A stretch of DNA of 10,259 nt, taken from NCBI GenBank assembly GCA_030599515.1, contig JAUVNV010000072.1:1-10259 (forward strand). The letters are read 5' to 3'. The first letter of the stretch is position 1. Each line of letters begins with the position of its first letter. This DNA comes from Acidimicrobiia bacterium. GTDB lineage: Bacteria > Actinomycetota > Acidimicrobiia > Spongiisociales > UBA5794. Both the position numbers and the translations under genes were made by a program. Below are positions 1 through 6,265 of the stretch, piece by piece. The notes beneath the pieces were generated by a model. The model saw only the letters and a program-made list of their open reading frames with translations, was not told the DNA's origin and made no database searches.

Positions 1-1347
1 CCCGGCTCTGAAGTCGTCGCCGGTGCCATCAACGGGGAGGGTGCGCTCACTGTGGCGGTGACCCGTACGGGCGATGACACGACGCTGTCTCAGATCATGC
101 GCCTTGTCCGGGACGCGCAAGCGTCTCGCAGCCGGTTCCAGCAACTCGCGGACCGGGCGGCGTTCTGGCTCACGATCATCGCGATCGGTGTTGCGGCACC
201 GACGTTCTTCATCTGGCTCGGTGTCGGCGCCGGGGTGACGTTCGCCGTTACACGCACCGTGACGGTGCTCGTCATCGCGTGCCCGCACGCGCTCGGTCTT
301 GCCATCCCGCTGGTGACGGCGAACGCCACGACGATTGCGGCCCAGAATGGTGTGCTCGTGCGTAACCGGGAGGCATTCGAGCGGGGCCGGGACATAGAGA
401 TCGTGGCGCTCGACAAGACCGGGACGCTCACGGAAGGACGCTTCGTTCTGTCATCGGTCGACGTCGAGGCGATGAGTCGTTCCGACGCCCTCGGCGTCGC
501 GGCGGCCCTGGAACGCGTGTCGGAGCATCCGCTCGCGAAGGTGATCGTGGACGCCGCCCGGGAAGAGAGCCTTGAGATCCGGACTGCCACGGAGGCGTCG
601 GCGGTACCGGGGTACGGCCTCCACGGCTTCGTCGACGGCGACGAGTACTGGATCGGACGACCGGAGTGGGCCGACGATCTCACAGCGACCGTGTCGGCAG
701 CGATGCTCGCCGCCCTGGTCCGTGCGGATGATCGTGGTGACACCGCCGTCGTCCTCATCTCCGAGGGCAATGTGGTTGCGGTCTTCGCCCTCGCCGACAA
801 GGTCCGCGACACCGCTGCGGCCGCGATCCGGTCTCTGGTCGAGATGGACATCACCCCGGTGATGATCACCGGCGATGCAGAGGCGGTGGCCCGGACCGTT
901 GCAGCCGAACTCGGCATCGATCGCTTCTACGCCAGGGTGCTCCCGGATGAGAAAGCGAGGATCGTCTCGGATCTTCAACGAGACGGCACGGTCGCGTTCG
1001 TCGGCGACGGCATCAACGACGCTCCGTCGCTCCTGAGTGCCGACCTCGGCATCGCCATCGGAGCCGGAACGAGCGTTGCCATCGAGAGCGCCGATCTCGT
1101 GCTCGTCGACGACGACCCGAGGGGAGTCGCCCGTGCCCTGCGCCTCTCCCGGATCACCCGATCCAAGATGACCCAGAACCTGGCATGGGCGACCGGCTAC
1201 AACGTGATCGCGATCCCCCTGGCGGCCGGTGTCGGGATCGGCGCCGGGATCCTGCTCAACCCGGCGGTCGGTGCGCTGCTCATGTCGTTCTCCACCGTGA
1301 TCGTCGCAGTGAACGCCATGTCGATGCGCCGCATGAGCCTCACATGA
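1..1347 (+). CDS. P1B-type heavy-metal-transporting ATPase, CPH (CopB-like) class, 5' end missing
   Basis: Membrane ATPase that exports a heavy-metal ion, most likely copper or silver. The reading frame is open from base 1, so the start lies outside the window; 448 residues are visible of a family that usually runs 650-800. Reading in order: the end of the actuator domain (AGAINGEG-like, residues 8-15), two membrane segments (about 50-80 and 82-105), the intramembrane metal motif CPH at residues 94-96, the phosphorylation motif DKTGTLT with Asp138, the SEHPLA nucleotide-binding His176, TGD at 290-292, GDGINDAPS from residue 335, then two final helices carrying GYN and MSFST (from 428). CPH rather than CPC points to the CopB/P1B-3 subgroup. 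The N-terminal metal-binding region cannot be judged. An 87-bp gap separates it from the DUF3105 gene on the same strand. Family assignment is very secure; metal identity is inference. Confidence 0.96.
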   Translation, partial: PGSEVVAGAINGEGALTVAVTRTGDDTTLSQIMRLVRDAQASRSRFQQLADRAAFWLTIIAIGVAAPTFFIWLGVGAGVTFAVTRTVTVLVIACPHALGLAIPLVTANATTIAAQNGVLVRNREAFERGRDIEIVALDKTGTLTEGRFVLSSVDVEAMSRSDALGVAAALERVSEHPLAKVIVDAAREESLEIRTATEASAVPGYGLHGFVDGDEYWIGRPEWADDLTATVSAAMLAALVRADDRGDTAVVLISEGNVVAVFALADKVRDTAAAAIRSLVEMDITPVMITGDAEAVARTVAAELGIDRFYARVLPDEKARIVSDLQRDGTVAFVGDGINDAPSLLSADLGIAIGAGTSVAIESADLVLVDDDPRGVARALRLSRITRSKMTQNLAWATGYNVIAIPLAAGVGIGAGILLNPAVGALLMSFSTVIVAVNAMSMRRMSLT

Positions 1348-1434
1348 CGGCCGTCCCGGAAGAACCCGACAGATCCTGATGTTCGAAGTGAACGACCAAC
1401 ACGAAGACCCGACCGTTGACAAGGAGTGGAGACG

Positions 1435-2031
1435 ATGAGTTCGAAGACCAGCAAACAGAGCGACAAGAAGCCACCGGTCCGTTCGAGCGGGAGTTCACCG
1501 TGGCCCAAGCGCTTCGTCTGGATCGGTGGAACGGCACTGGTTTTCGGCCTCGTCGCGGTCGTGTTCTTGAACAACCCGGCGATCCGCGGCGTCCCCGACG
1601 GGACCGAGCAGGTCGCCGTCGCAGCAGCCGAACACATCGACGGTGACCTTCACGACGACGGCGAGGTGCCCGCCGGTGGCCCACACGACGCCGCCTGGCA
1701 GAACTGCGGGTTCTACGACACCGAGGTCCGCTCCGAGAACGCAGTCCATTCTCTCGAACACGGAGCCGTGTGGATCACCTACGAGCCCGGTATCGCCGAA
1801 GACCAGTTGCGCGAGCTCAGAGGATTCACCGGACGGCTGGAAAAGGTCCTCGTCAGTCCGGTGGCAGGCCAGGGCTCGCCGATCATCGTGACGGCATGGG
1901 CGAACCAACTCGAACTCACAGACGCCGGCGATGCACGCCTCGCCCAGTTCGTCAACGAGTTCGAAGGCTCCTTCGACGCACCCGAACCCGGCGGCCGCTG
2001 CAACGGCGGTGTCGGTAGCCCGGCGTTCTGA
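1435..2031 (+). CDS. DUF3105 membrane-anchored protein
   Basis: 198-residue protein of the DUF3105 family, function unknown. A charged N-terminus (1-26) is followed by one hydrophobic segment (about 28-46), so the rest probably faces outside. The family signature is visible: GGPHD at 81-85, Cys91, and VHSLEHGAVWITY beginning at 104. His84, His105 and His109 with Cys91 and Cys189 could bind a metal, but that is inference. ATG 1435 is chosen because AAGGAG (1421-1426) lies 8 bases upstream; a GTG at 1426 in the same frame overlaps that site and is unlikely. The stop is 10 bases before the likely start of the cytochrome gene, so the two are probably co-transcribed. Its place behind a metal ATPase suggests a periplasmic or cell-surface role in metal or redox handling. 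Confidence 0.9.
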   Translation: MSSKTSKQSDKKPPVRSSGSSPWPKRFVWIGGTALVFGLVAVVFLNNPAIRGVPDGTEQVAVAAAEHIDGDLHDDGEVPAGGPHDAAWQNCGFYDTEVRSENAVHSLEHGAVWITYEPGIAEDQLRELRGFTGRLEKVLVSPVAGQGSPIIVTAWANQLELTDAGDARLAQFVNEFEGSFDAPEPGGRCNGGVGSPAF

Positions 2032-2041
2032 GCGCGGCGAG

Positions 2042-2551
2042 GTGATCAATCGGCGAGAAGCAGTCCTCGTACCGGTCATCACCGCGGCGCTGATCCTGTC
2101 GGCGTGTGCGTCAGGCAGCGGAGCCGACACGACACCCGTGCTCCCACCAGACCAGGGGCTGAGCGTCGCCGGCCAGACTCCACCTGTTCCTCCACTCGAT
2201 GCCGACCAGGTGAGAGAAGGAGAGACGATCTACGGCCGGTACTGCTCATCCTGTCACCGGGCAGATCTCAGCGGCGACCCTGATTGGAAGACCCGTAACG
2301 CCGACGGGAGCCTCCGCCCGCCACCTCATGACACCACCGGGCACACGTGGCACCACTCCGACGCTCTGTTGCTCTCCCTCACGCGCGACGGCAGCGTCTT
2401 CCCGGAGAGTCGGATGCCGTCGTTCGGAGGGACGCTCACCGACGCCGAGATCGTCTCCGTCCTCGAATTCATCAAGTCATCGTGGGGTCCCGAAGAGAGA
2501 GCATTCCAATGGCAGATCACGTGGCGAGAGCAACAGGCGACTCAGGAGTGA
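2042..2551 (+). CDS. c-type cytochrome lipoprotein
   Basis: 169-residue predicted lipoprotein with one haem c site. The signal peptide ends in the lipobox LSAC (Cys22). The haem motif CSSCH places Cys68, Cys71 and His72, and RMPSF supplies Met125 as the probable sixth ligand, the usual His/Met arrangement of small class I cytochromes. A His-rich stretch (PPHDTTGHTWHH, 94-105) precedes the Met loop and may add metal ligands. It should act as an electron carrier on the outer face of the membrane. The start is uncertain: GTG 2042 gives a compact signal peptide and sits 10 bases after the DUF3105 stop, but GTG 2009 in the same frame also works and neither has a strong ribosome site. Co-occurrence with the ATPase and DUF3105 suggests a metal oxidation or redox step, which is inference. 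Confidence 0.9.
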   Translation: MINRREAVLVPVITAALILSACASGSGADTTPVLPPDQGLSVAGQTPPVPPLDADQVREGETIYGRYCSSCHRADLSGDPDWKTRNADGSLRPPPHDTTGHTWHHSDALLLSLTRDGSVFPESRMPSFGGTLTDAEIVSVLEFIKSSWGPEERAFQWQITWREQQATQE

Positions 2552-2612
2552 CCGCTCGGTTCCTGCAGCGTCACGAAGATGCCCACGAGCGACGTTGTCC
2601 GATAGTTCTCCC

Positions 2613-2643
2613 TTGACCTTCAACCTGGTTGAAGGTGTAGCGT
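2613..2643 (+). promoter_or_regulatory. MerR-type promoter and operator
   Basis: A -35 box TTGACC (2613-2618) and a -10 box TAGCGT (2638-2643) are separated by 19 bp, the over-long spacer that MerR-family activators untwist. The spacer is filled by a perfect 21-bp palindrome, 2616-2636, with 10-bp arms ACCTTCAACC and GGTTGAAGGT around one central base. It lies 29 bp before the MerR start, so the regulator probably controls itself and the thioredoxin-like gene behind it. Confidence 0.88.
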
Positions 2644-2672
2644 GGCTGAATAGACATCGATGGAGGTGTGTT

Positions 2673-3077
2673 TTGCGTATCGGTGAGGCCGCTCATCTCT
2701 CGGGATTGGAGCCGTCGGCGATCAGGTTCTACGAGGAGCACGGCATCATCCCGATCTCGGCACGAACCGGGGCCGGGTATCGGGACTACGAAATCGACGA
2801 CGTGGAGTTGCTGCGGTTCGTGCGGCGGCTCCGCGGCCTGGAACTGCCGCTCGACGATGTTCGGGAGATCGTCGCCCTGCGCACCAGGGGTGAAGCCCCG
2901 TGCGCAATGGTTCGCACAGCCATCGCCCGCGAAGCCGTCGCGATCGACCGACGGATCGAGGATCTTCTGCAGCTTCGCGATGAGCTCTCCCGTCTACGAA
3001 CCGCCGCCGACAAGATCACAGACGACTGGCCCACCTCGTGTGTGTGCCACATCCTCGAACCAGTAACCGTCAATTGA
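2673..3077 (+). CDS. MerR-family heavy-metal-responsive transcriptional regulator
   Basis: 134-residue MerR-family regulator that would bind the dyad at 2616-2636 and switch the 19-bp-spacer promoter when it binds metal. The N-terminal winged helix-turn-helix (about 1-70; MRIGEAAHLSG, then IRFYEEHGI) is typical. The effector region has Cys77 in GEAPCAMV and a C-terminal CVCHIL with Cys123, Cys125 and His126. Cys77 falls where ZntR and MerR have a cysteine and CueR has a serine, which by family knowledge favours a divalent ion (Zn, Cd, Pb or Hg) over Cu(I). The TTG start is chosen because GGAGG (2662-2666) lies 6 bases upstream and the protein then begins at the normal MerR N-terminus; the frame is open much further upstream without resembling the family. 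Confidence 0.93.
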   Translation: MRIGEAAHLSGLEPSAIRFYEEHGIIPISARTGAGYRDYEIDDVELLRFVRRLRGLELPLDDVREIVALRTRGEAPCAMVRTAIAREAVAIDRRIEDLLQLRDELSRLRTAADKITDDWPTSCVCHILEPVTVN

Positions 3078-3091
3078 ACGAAGGAGCACCA

Positions 3092-3406
3092 ATGGAAATC
3101 ACTTTGCAGTACTTCGATGGCTGTCCCAACTGGAAGGTAACCGACGGCCAACTCAGGACGCTCATCGACGATCAAGGCCTCGACGCGACGATTCACTACC
3201 AACTTATCGAGACGTACGAAGCCGCCGTCGAACACGGCTTCAGGGGCTCACCCACGGTGCTCATCGACGGCACAGATCCATTCGCCGACGACGACGCGCC
3301 GTTCGGGCTGAGCTGTCGCATCTACCTCACCGACGATGGCCCCGCCGGTTCACCCACTCTCCAGCAACTCCAGCAGGCAACCACGGCTTCTCGAGCAGGG
3401 GACTGA
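3092..3406 (+). CDS. Thioredoxin-fold small protein associated with metal-responsive MerR regulators
   Basis: 104-residue cytoplasmic protein with no signal peptide. The start MEITLQYFDGCPNW has the beta-strand-then-Cys layout of a thioredoxin fold, but the usual CxxC is reduced to a single Cys11 (CPNW). GSPT at 52-55 supplies the cis-proline loop, and a second Cys75 sits in GLSCRIY. Relatives are commonly annotated as thioredoxin-family or alkylmercury-lyase-associated proteins and often follow a MerR gene, as here. AAGGAG (3081-3086) lies 5 bases before ATG 3092, and the MerR stop is 14 bases upstream, so the two form one operon under the MerR promoter. A metal-binding, thiol-exchange or organomercurial role is possible but unproven. 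Confidence 0.85.
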   Translation: MEITLQYFDGCPNWKVTDGQLRTLIDDQGLDATIHYQLIETYEAAVEHGFRGSPTVLIDGTDPFADDDAPFGLSCRIYLTDDGPAGSPTLQQLQQATTASRAGD

Positions 3407-3416
3407 CCCGGGTCAG
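3403..3416. repeat. 14-bp palindrome spanning two convergent stop codons
   Basis: CTGACCCGGGTCAG is its own reverse complement. It contains the TGA of the thioredoxin-like gene (3404-3406) and, on the other strand, the TGA of the convergent lipoprotein gene (3413-3415). It could form a weak hairpin for both transcripts, but there is no T run on either side, so a terminator role is only possible. Confidence 0.4.
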
Positions 3417-3955
3417 CCGCCGATGATCCCCTCACAAGATCGGGCTGCGGTCTGGAAGGCCGAATCGTCGGTGTCGATGGCATCACCGAATGGTCCGGCT
3501 CCGCTGTGGCCATCGCCGGAGAAGTCCGGATCGGGCATGTCGTAGCCATTGCTGCGCATGCACACAGCGAATTCGAGGAGCTCGTCCTCACGTTGGGAGA
3601 GGTCCTCGGTGCTGAGACCGAATGTCACATCGTCGAGAAACCCTTTGCAGACATCGAAAGCCGAATGGACGGCCGCCATATCGAGTGACTTCGCGGCGAC
3701 GGCGTGGGGAGTTGGAGGTATGAGATTCCCTTCCTCATCGACACCTGGGTCGTCGACGTTGAGCCCCTCATCTCGCAGGCACGCGGTGAACGCAAGCACG
3801 GATTCCTCACCCGCTATCGCTCCGAGGTCGGTGTTCACGATGGCCTCGATATCGGCATCAAGGGAAGCAACACCAGAGTCCGTAGTCCCACCGGTGCACG
3901 CAGAAGCAAGCAAGCCGACGGCGAGCAATAGCGGAAGAATGATTGTGCGACTCAT
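3413..3955 (-). CDS. Secreted lipoprotein with duplicated Cys motif, function unknown
   Basis: 180-residue predicted lipoprotein: hydrophobic signal (4-17) and lipobox LASAC with Cys20. The mature part shows an internal repeat. FTACLRDEGLNVDDPGVDEEG (56-76) followed by SAFDVCKGF (98-106) parallels FAVCMRSNGYDMPDPDFSGDG (129-149) followed by SAFQTAARSCEGI (165-177). Each unit thus has a Cys-(Leu/Met)-Arg-x5-Asp-x-D/P-P element, then a second Cys (C59/C103 and C132/C174), suggesting two small domains each closed by a disulfide. Similar CMR...PDP proteins are frequent in actinobacteria without a defined role. It runs convergently to the metal cassette with only 6 bases between stops, and lies 143 bp downstream of the AbiE toxin gene. 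No clear ribosome site is visible before ATG 3955. Confidence 0.82.
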   Translation of the reverse strand: MSRTIILPLLLAVGLLASACTGGTTDSGVASLDADIEAIVNTDLGAIAGEESVLAFTACLRDEGLNVDDPGVDEEGNLIPPTPHAVAAKSLDMAAVHSAFDVCKGFLDDVTFGLSTEDLSQREDELLEFAVCMRSNGYDMPDPDFSGDGHSGAGPFGDAIDTDDSAFQTAARSCEGIIGG

Positions 3956-4070
3956 CGGCTGTTTCCGTTCGATCGGGAACGAGGTTCAAGTCAGAGCCGA
4001 GAGACTACGCCGCACGCAGTTGAAAATGGTCCGGTTCTCCGCAGCCCCCGAGAATCCAGAATCCGCGGAC

Positions 4071-4099
4071 GTTCACGGACTCGAACCGCCGACCTCTGC
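4071..4099. repeat. Direct repeat, copy 1: tRNA-Val 3'-end-like, left flank of AbiE operon
   Basis: 29-bp sequence repeated at 5904-5932 with 27 of 29 identical, including an exact run CTCGAACCGCCGACCTCTGC (4080-4099). Read on the - strand it resembles the variable loop and T arm of a tRNA-Val (AGGTC, GGCGG, TTCGAGT, CCGTG), with AACGTCC in the place of the acceptor strand. Its last base is the third base of the AbiEii stop codon, so the toxin gene ends exactly at the repeat. It looks like an attachment-site or recombination scar. Confidence 0.7.
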
Positions 4100-4855
4100 T
4101 AGTCCCATCCCAGCGAATGAACCCACGCTTCTTGAACTGCGCTGAGGGCATGGTCGGGGTCAGGAGGTTGTCCCATCTGATGCGCAAGATCTACGATCCA
4201 TGCTCGACGGGTCCGTTCGGGAAGGCGGTCGATGTCACGGGAGTTGACGCTGAATCCCCGGAGGCATTTGACGATCGCATCGGCCTCGCCATCCAGGGCA
4301 CCGATAGCCGCGAACGCCGCGAGATCCACCAGATCGCGCGGTGCCGTCCGATCAGCCCAGGCGAGGTGCTTCATGGCCACGAACGATGAACGCACAGGTA
4401 CCGTCATCTCAGCTTCATGGCGGAGGTCGGTGTAGCGGAGATCGATGTTGCGGCGCTCCAACCGAACGAACACACCGATGGTGCTCAGCGCCGTAGGTAA
4501 CGACCTGGAGACGCACCTGAGTCCCATCCCGCGCCACTGCGGTCCCAATCGCTGGAGAGTCTCTCTCGATCCGGAGACCCGGGTACTCGCGCCGAACATA
4601 CCGCGGCAACTCGTCCGCCAGAACCGTAAACACGTCTCGTGCCGGTTCCGCCCACAGGTCGATGTCTTCAGATACCCGCCGATCACCGATGTGGGTTCGA
4701 GCCAGGGCAGTACCGCCGAAGAAGATCGCTCGCTCGGCCACAGTGCTGCGAGCGACGCCGGCAAGCAAGTGAGAGATCAGGTGGTCCTTCCTGATCTGTT
4801 CGGGGGCAACACCGAGTCTCGCTGCCCAAAGGCTCAACTCCTGTTGGTCGAGCAC
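4099..4855 (-). pseudogene. abiEii: AbiEii-family nucleotidyltransferase toxin, frameshifted
   Basis: Toxin half of an AbiE type IV toxin-antitoxin / phage abortive-infection pair. The first frame (from GTG 4855) carries FFGGTALARTH (G47-G48-T49) and SEDIDLW (62-68), the nucleotidyltransferase GG-x-DxD site. The second half, in another frame, carries RLERRNIDLRYTDLR, then KHLAWADRTAPRDLVDLAAF, the K..A..R..RD..DL motif of the family. The two match one protein only if one extra base is skipped (or two are restored) at about 4480-4505. The first frame ends at 4415 and the second at 4099, restoring about 251 residues, a normal family size. GTG 4855 is chosen because GAGGAG lies just upstream, inside the end of abiEi, with the abiEi stop 4 bases before. 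As given, the product would be a truncated, probably inactive toxin. Sequencing error cannot be excluded. Confidence 0.85.
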
Positions 4856-4859
4856 CTGT

Positions 4860-5594
4860 CTACTCCTCGATCGGGAATCGTCCGGCGGCAACCGGTTGCG
4901 AGGGACGCAACCCGTGTGACTTGACGGGTCCACGTACCCGCAGGTGTGGAACGTCGGGCACGGCCGCGTGGGCTACCCAGCTGGCGCGCACGTAGGCGGC
5001 GCGCTCGCCTTGCTTGAGGGCGAGGTCTCGGGTCAGCGACCAGTCCGCTCGGCCGGCGAGTGCCACTATCGCCTCGGCGATCATCTCTCTTGAGACATCC
5101 CACGTATCCGCCCACCGGGCAAGATCCAGGATTGTCTGCTCCACCGTGGTCTGATACCCAGCAGCTAGATCGGTGTCGATATGTTCAAGATCGAGACGGA
5201 TCACATCCCGCGTGTGGAAACCGATGGGCCCCCAACGCGTGGCGAGGGGCGGTCGCTGCTTGGGAATGGCAACAGAACCCAATGCCACGGCCCTGGGCAA
5301 GGCACCGTGCATACGCGCAGCAGATGGTCCCATCAAGGCAACTCGATCAACTCCATAGTCGGCCACGGCCACTCCGAGAGCGAGAGCTTCGATGGTGGGG
5401 CGCCATCCCGAATCACCGACCGATTCGGCTGGGATCAGCGCGTAGTAGCCCCGGGCGAACCGATGGACAGCTCCCTGGTCCCCAAGACGCGCTAGCTCCG
5501 AGCTGGGATTGACGTACAGCTCTCTCAGATCGCGGGGTCTCACCACTCGAACTGAACGAGAGACCAGCACGCTGGGAATCTGCGGTGTCGGCAT
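4860..5594 (-). CDS. abiEi: AbiEi-family antitoxin / transcriptional regulator
   Basis: 244-residue antitoxin of the AbiE system. AbiEi proteins have an N-terminal winged helix that represses their own operon and a C-terminal part needed to neutralise AbiEii. Visible here: RPRDLRELYV...LARLGDQGAVHRFARGYYALIP (about residues 20-55), the helix-turn-helix and wing ending in the typical RGxYAL, then a longer alpha/beta domain (MGPSAARMHGALPRAVA; TTVEQTILDLAR; KQGERAAYVRASW). ATG 5594 is chosen because GAAGG lies 9 bases upstream and the protein starts just before the winged helix; longer starts would run through the operator. abiEii begins 4 bases after the stop, so expression is coupled. The gene looks intact although its toxin is frameshifted. 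Confidence 0.88.
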   Translation of the reverse strand: MPTPQIPSVLVSRSVRVVRPRDLRELYVNPSSELARLGDQGAVHRFARGYYALIPAESVGDSGWRPTIEALALGVAVADYGVDRVALMGPSAARMHGALPRAVALGSVAIPKQRPPLATRWGPIGFHTRDVIRLDLEHIDTDLAAGYQTTVEQTILDLARWADTWDVSREMIAEAIVALAGRADWSLTRDLALKQGERAAYVRASWVAHAAVPDVPHLRVRGPVKSHGLRPSQPVAAGRFPIEE

Positions 5595-5613
5595 CGTGGT
5601 ACACCTTCGTGTT

Positions 5614-5645
5614 GTTAGTACCACTAACTTAGCCTGAGAGGCTAA
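5614..5645 (-). promoter_or_regulatory. Tandem inverted repeats upstream of abiEi: probable AbiEi operator
   Basis: Two adjacent inverted repeats lie 19 bp upstream of the abiEi start. The first is GTTAGT-ACC-ACTAAC (5614-5628, 6-bp perfect arms). The second is TTAGCC-TGAGA-GGCTAA (5629-5645, 6-bp perfect arms), and the GTTAG/CTAAC-like half-sites recur across both. Known AbiEi proteins repress by binding two inverted repeats at their promoter, so the position and arrangement fit. No clear -35/-10 pair can be named. Confidence 0.6.
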
Positions 5646-5662
5646 CACTGTCGTAGCAATGA

Positions 5663-5800
5663 CACGTGCTGTTCTGGTTTGCTGAACGGAACCCGCGGCA
5701 ACGATTCAACGTCTCCCTCAACGAACTGCACACCCTCATCGAGTACGAGAGAATCCACCACGACAACCAATCCGCAGCACGCCCGATTGAAGGTCGTTGA
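5663..5800 (+). pseudogene. 3' remnant of a probable IS3-like transposase gene, copy 1
   Basis: A 45-codon open stretch, with a stop just upstream (5660-5662) and no plausible start. It ends WFAERNPRQRFNVSLNELHT, then LIEYERIH, a few residues and a stop. This matches the C-terminus of IS3-family OrfB (W-YN-RRRHS-L---TPIEYE), with the usual HS changed to NV. After the stop comes CTCCACCAGACCCGG, resembling the ends of such elements. The rest of the element is absent. The match is to a short motif only, so confidence is limited. Confidence 0.45.
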
Positions 5801-5815
5801 CTCCACCAGACCCGG
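5727..5815. repeat. Diverged repeat, copy 1 (IS-like right end)
   Basis: About 89 bp that align with 6267-6351 at roughly 70% identity with a small gap. Both start TGCACACC, share ATCGAxTACGA and ATCCACC, and end TGACTCCACCAxACCCGG. Same orientation; probably two old insertions of related elements. Confidence 0.55.
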
Positions 5816-5898
5816 GACGAACCGCAGTCGCCGACGAACCCGGACCGGTTCGCGCCCGGGAATGACTGAAACCCAGGCACAGCCTGGGTCTCGTCTCG

Positions 5899-5942
5899 TG
5901 GGCGTTGACGGGCTCGAACCGCCGACCTCTGCCTTGTAAGGG
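5899..5942 (-). pseudogene. tRNA-Val(TAC)-like 3' half, decayed
   Basis: On the - strand this reads as an anticodon loop CTTACAA (anticodon TAC), a variable loop AGGTC, a T arm GGCGG-TTCGAGC-CCGTC with good pairing, then AACGCCC and A as acceptor strand and discriminator. Upstream, a GGGCG could pair with CGCCC at the right distance, but the D-arm sequence lacks the conserved GG and does not pair, and only two of five anticodon-stem pairs form. It is therefore a remnant or attachment-site scar rather than a working tRNA. Confidence 0.65.
5904..5932. repeat. Direct repeat, copy 2: tRNA-Val 3'-end-like, right flank of AbiE operon
   Basis: Second copy of the 29-bp repeat at 4071-4099, with mismatches only at its fourth and ninth bases. 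It lies inside the tRNA-Val-like sequence. The two copies frame 1.83 kb holding abiEii, abiEi, their operator and one transposase remnant. Confidence 0.7.
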
Positions 5943-6000
5943 TCTCTGATGGCGTTCTCGCGCGCCCACACAACCAGGACGAATGCGACGAAGTGGCCGG

Positions 6001-6265
6001 TCAGGGGCCCTTTTGACGACTCATTGTTTCGCGCCAGATCTCAACGTTTTTCGCTGTGATGTGGACGCGGTGTGGTCGCGGGCTCCAGCCCGTCAAGCCA
6101 GTGCTGAGCCGACCGCCAAGATCGACACCGCGAACGGCCGGCTGACGGGCGCGGAGGTCAGGCATGCACCACAGCGTGGGCCACCACTCTGCTGAGTCGT
6201 GGCCAGCGTCGGTGAGGATGTCGAGCACCTGGCGCATGAGAGCAGCGACATCGGCATCTGGGTCA
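6001..6265 (-). pseudogene. Possible truncated gene of unknown function
   Basis: An open frame of about 88 codons ending at 6001, with plausible high-GC codon use (many GAC, CTC, ATC and GCC codons) and an ordinary-looking sequence: DPDADVAALMRQVLDILTDA, GHDSAEWWPTLWCMPDLRAR, ending RETMSRQKGP. I recognise no family. Upstream it runs straight into the antisense of the IS-like remnant at 6266-6351, so if it was a gene its 5' end was replaced by that insertion. The only nearby start (ATG 6294) lies in the remnant. Confidence 0.3.

Noticed and set aside
90..1422. Long - strand open frames opposite the ATPase (90-917 and 451-1422)
   Set aside because: They mirror a clear P-type ATPase. They are Ser/Arg/Asp-rich with no family features, as expected from antisense of a high-GC gene.
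2328..2672. Extended N-terminus for the MerR protein, since its frame is open far upstream
   Set aside because: It would overlap the cytochrome gene and the promoter. The TTG at 2673 with GGAGG matches the family start.
5898..5969. A functional 72-nt tRNA-Val
   Set aside because: A 7-bp acceptor-like pairing and a good T arm exist, but there is no D-stem pairing, no GG in the D loop, and only two of five anticodon-stem pairs.
5642..5973. - strand frames of about 110 codons upstream of abiEi
   Set aside because: The stretch reading AEVGGSSPSTPT is the well-known spurious translation of a tRNA-Val 3' half; the rest covers the IS remnant and operator.
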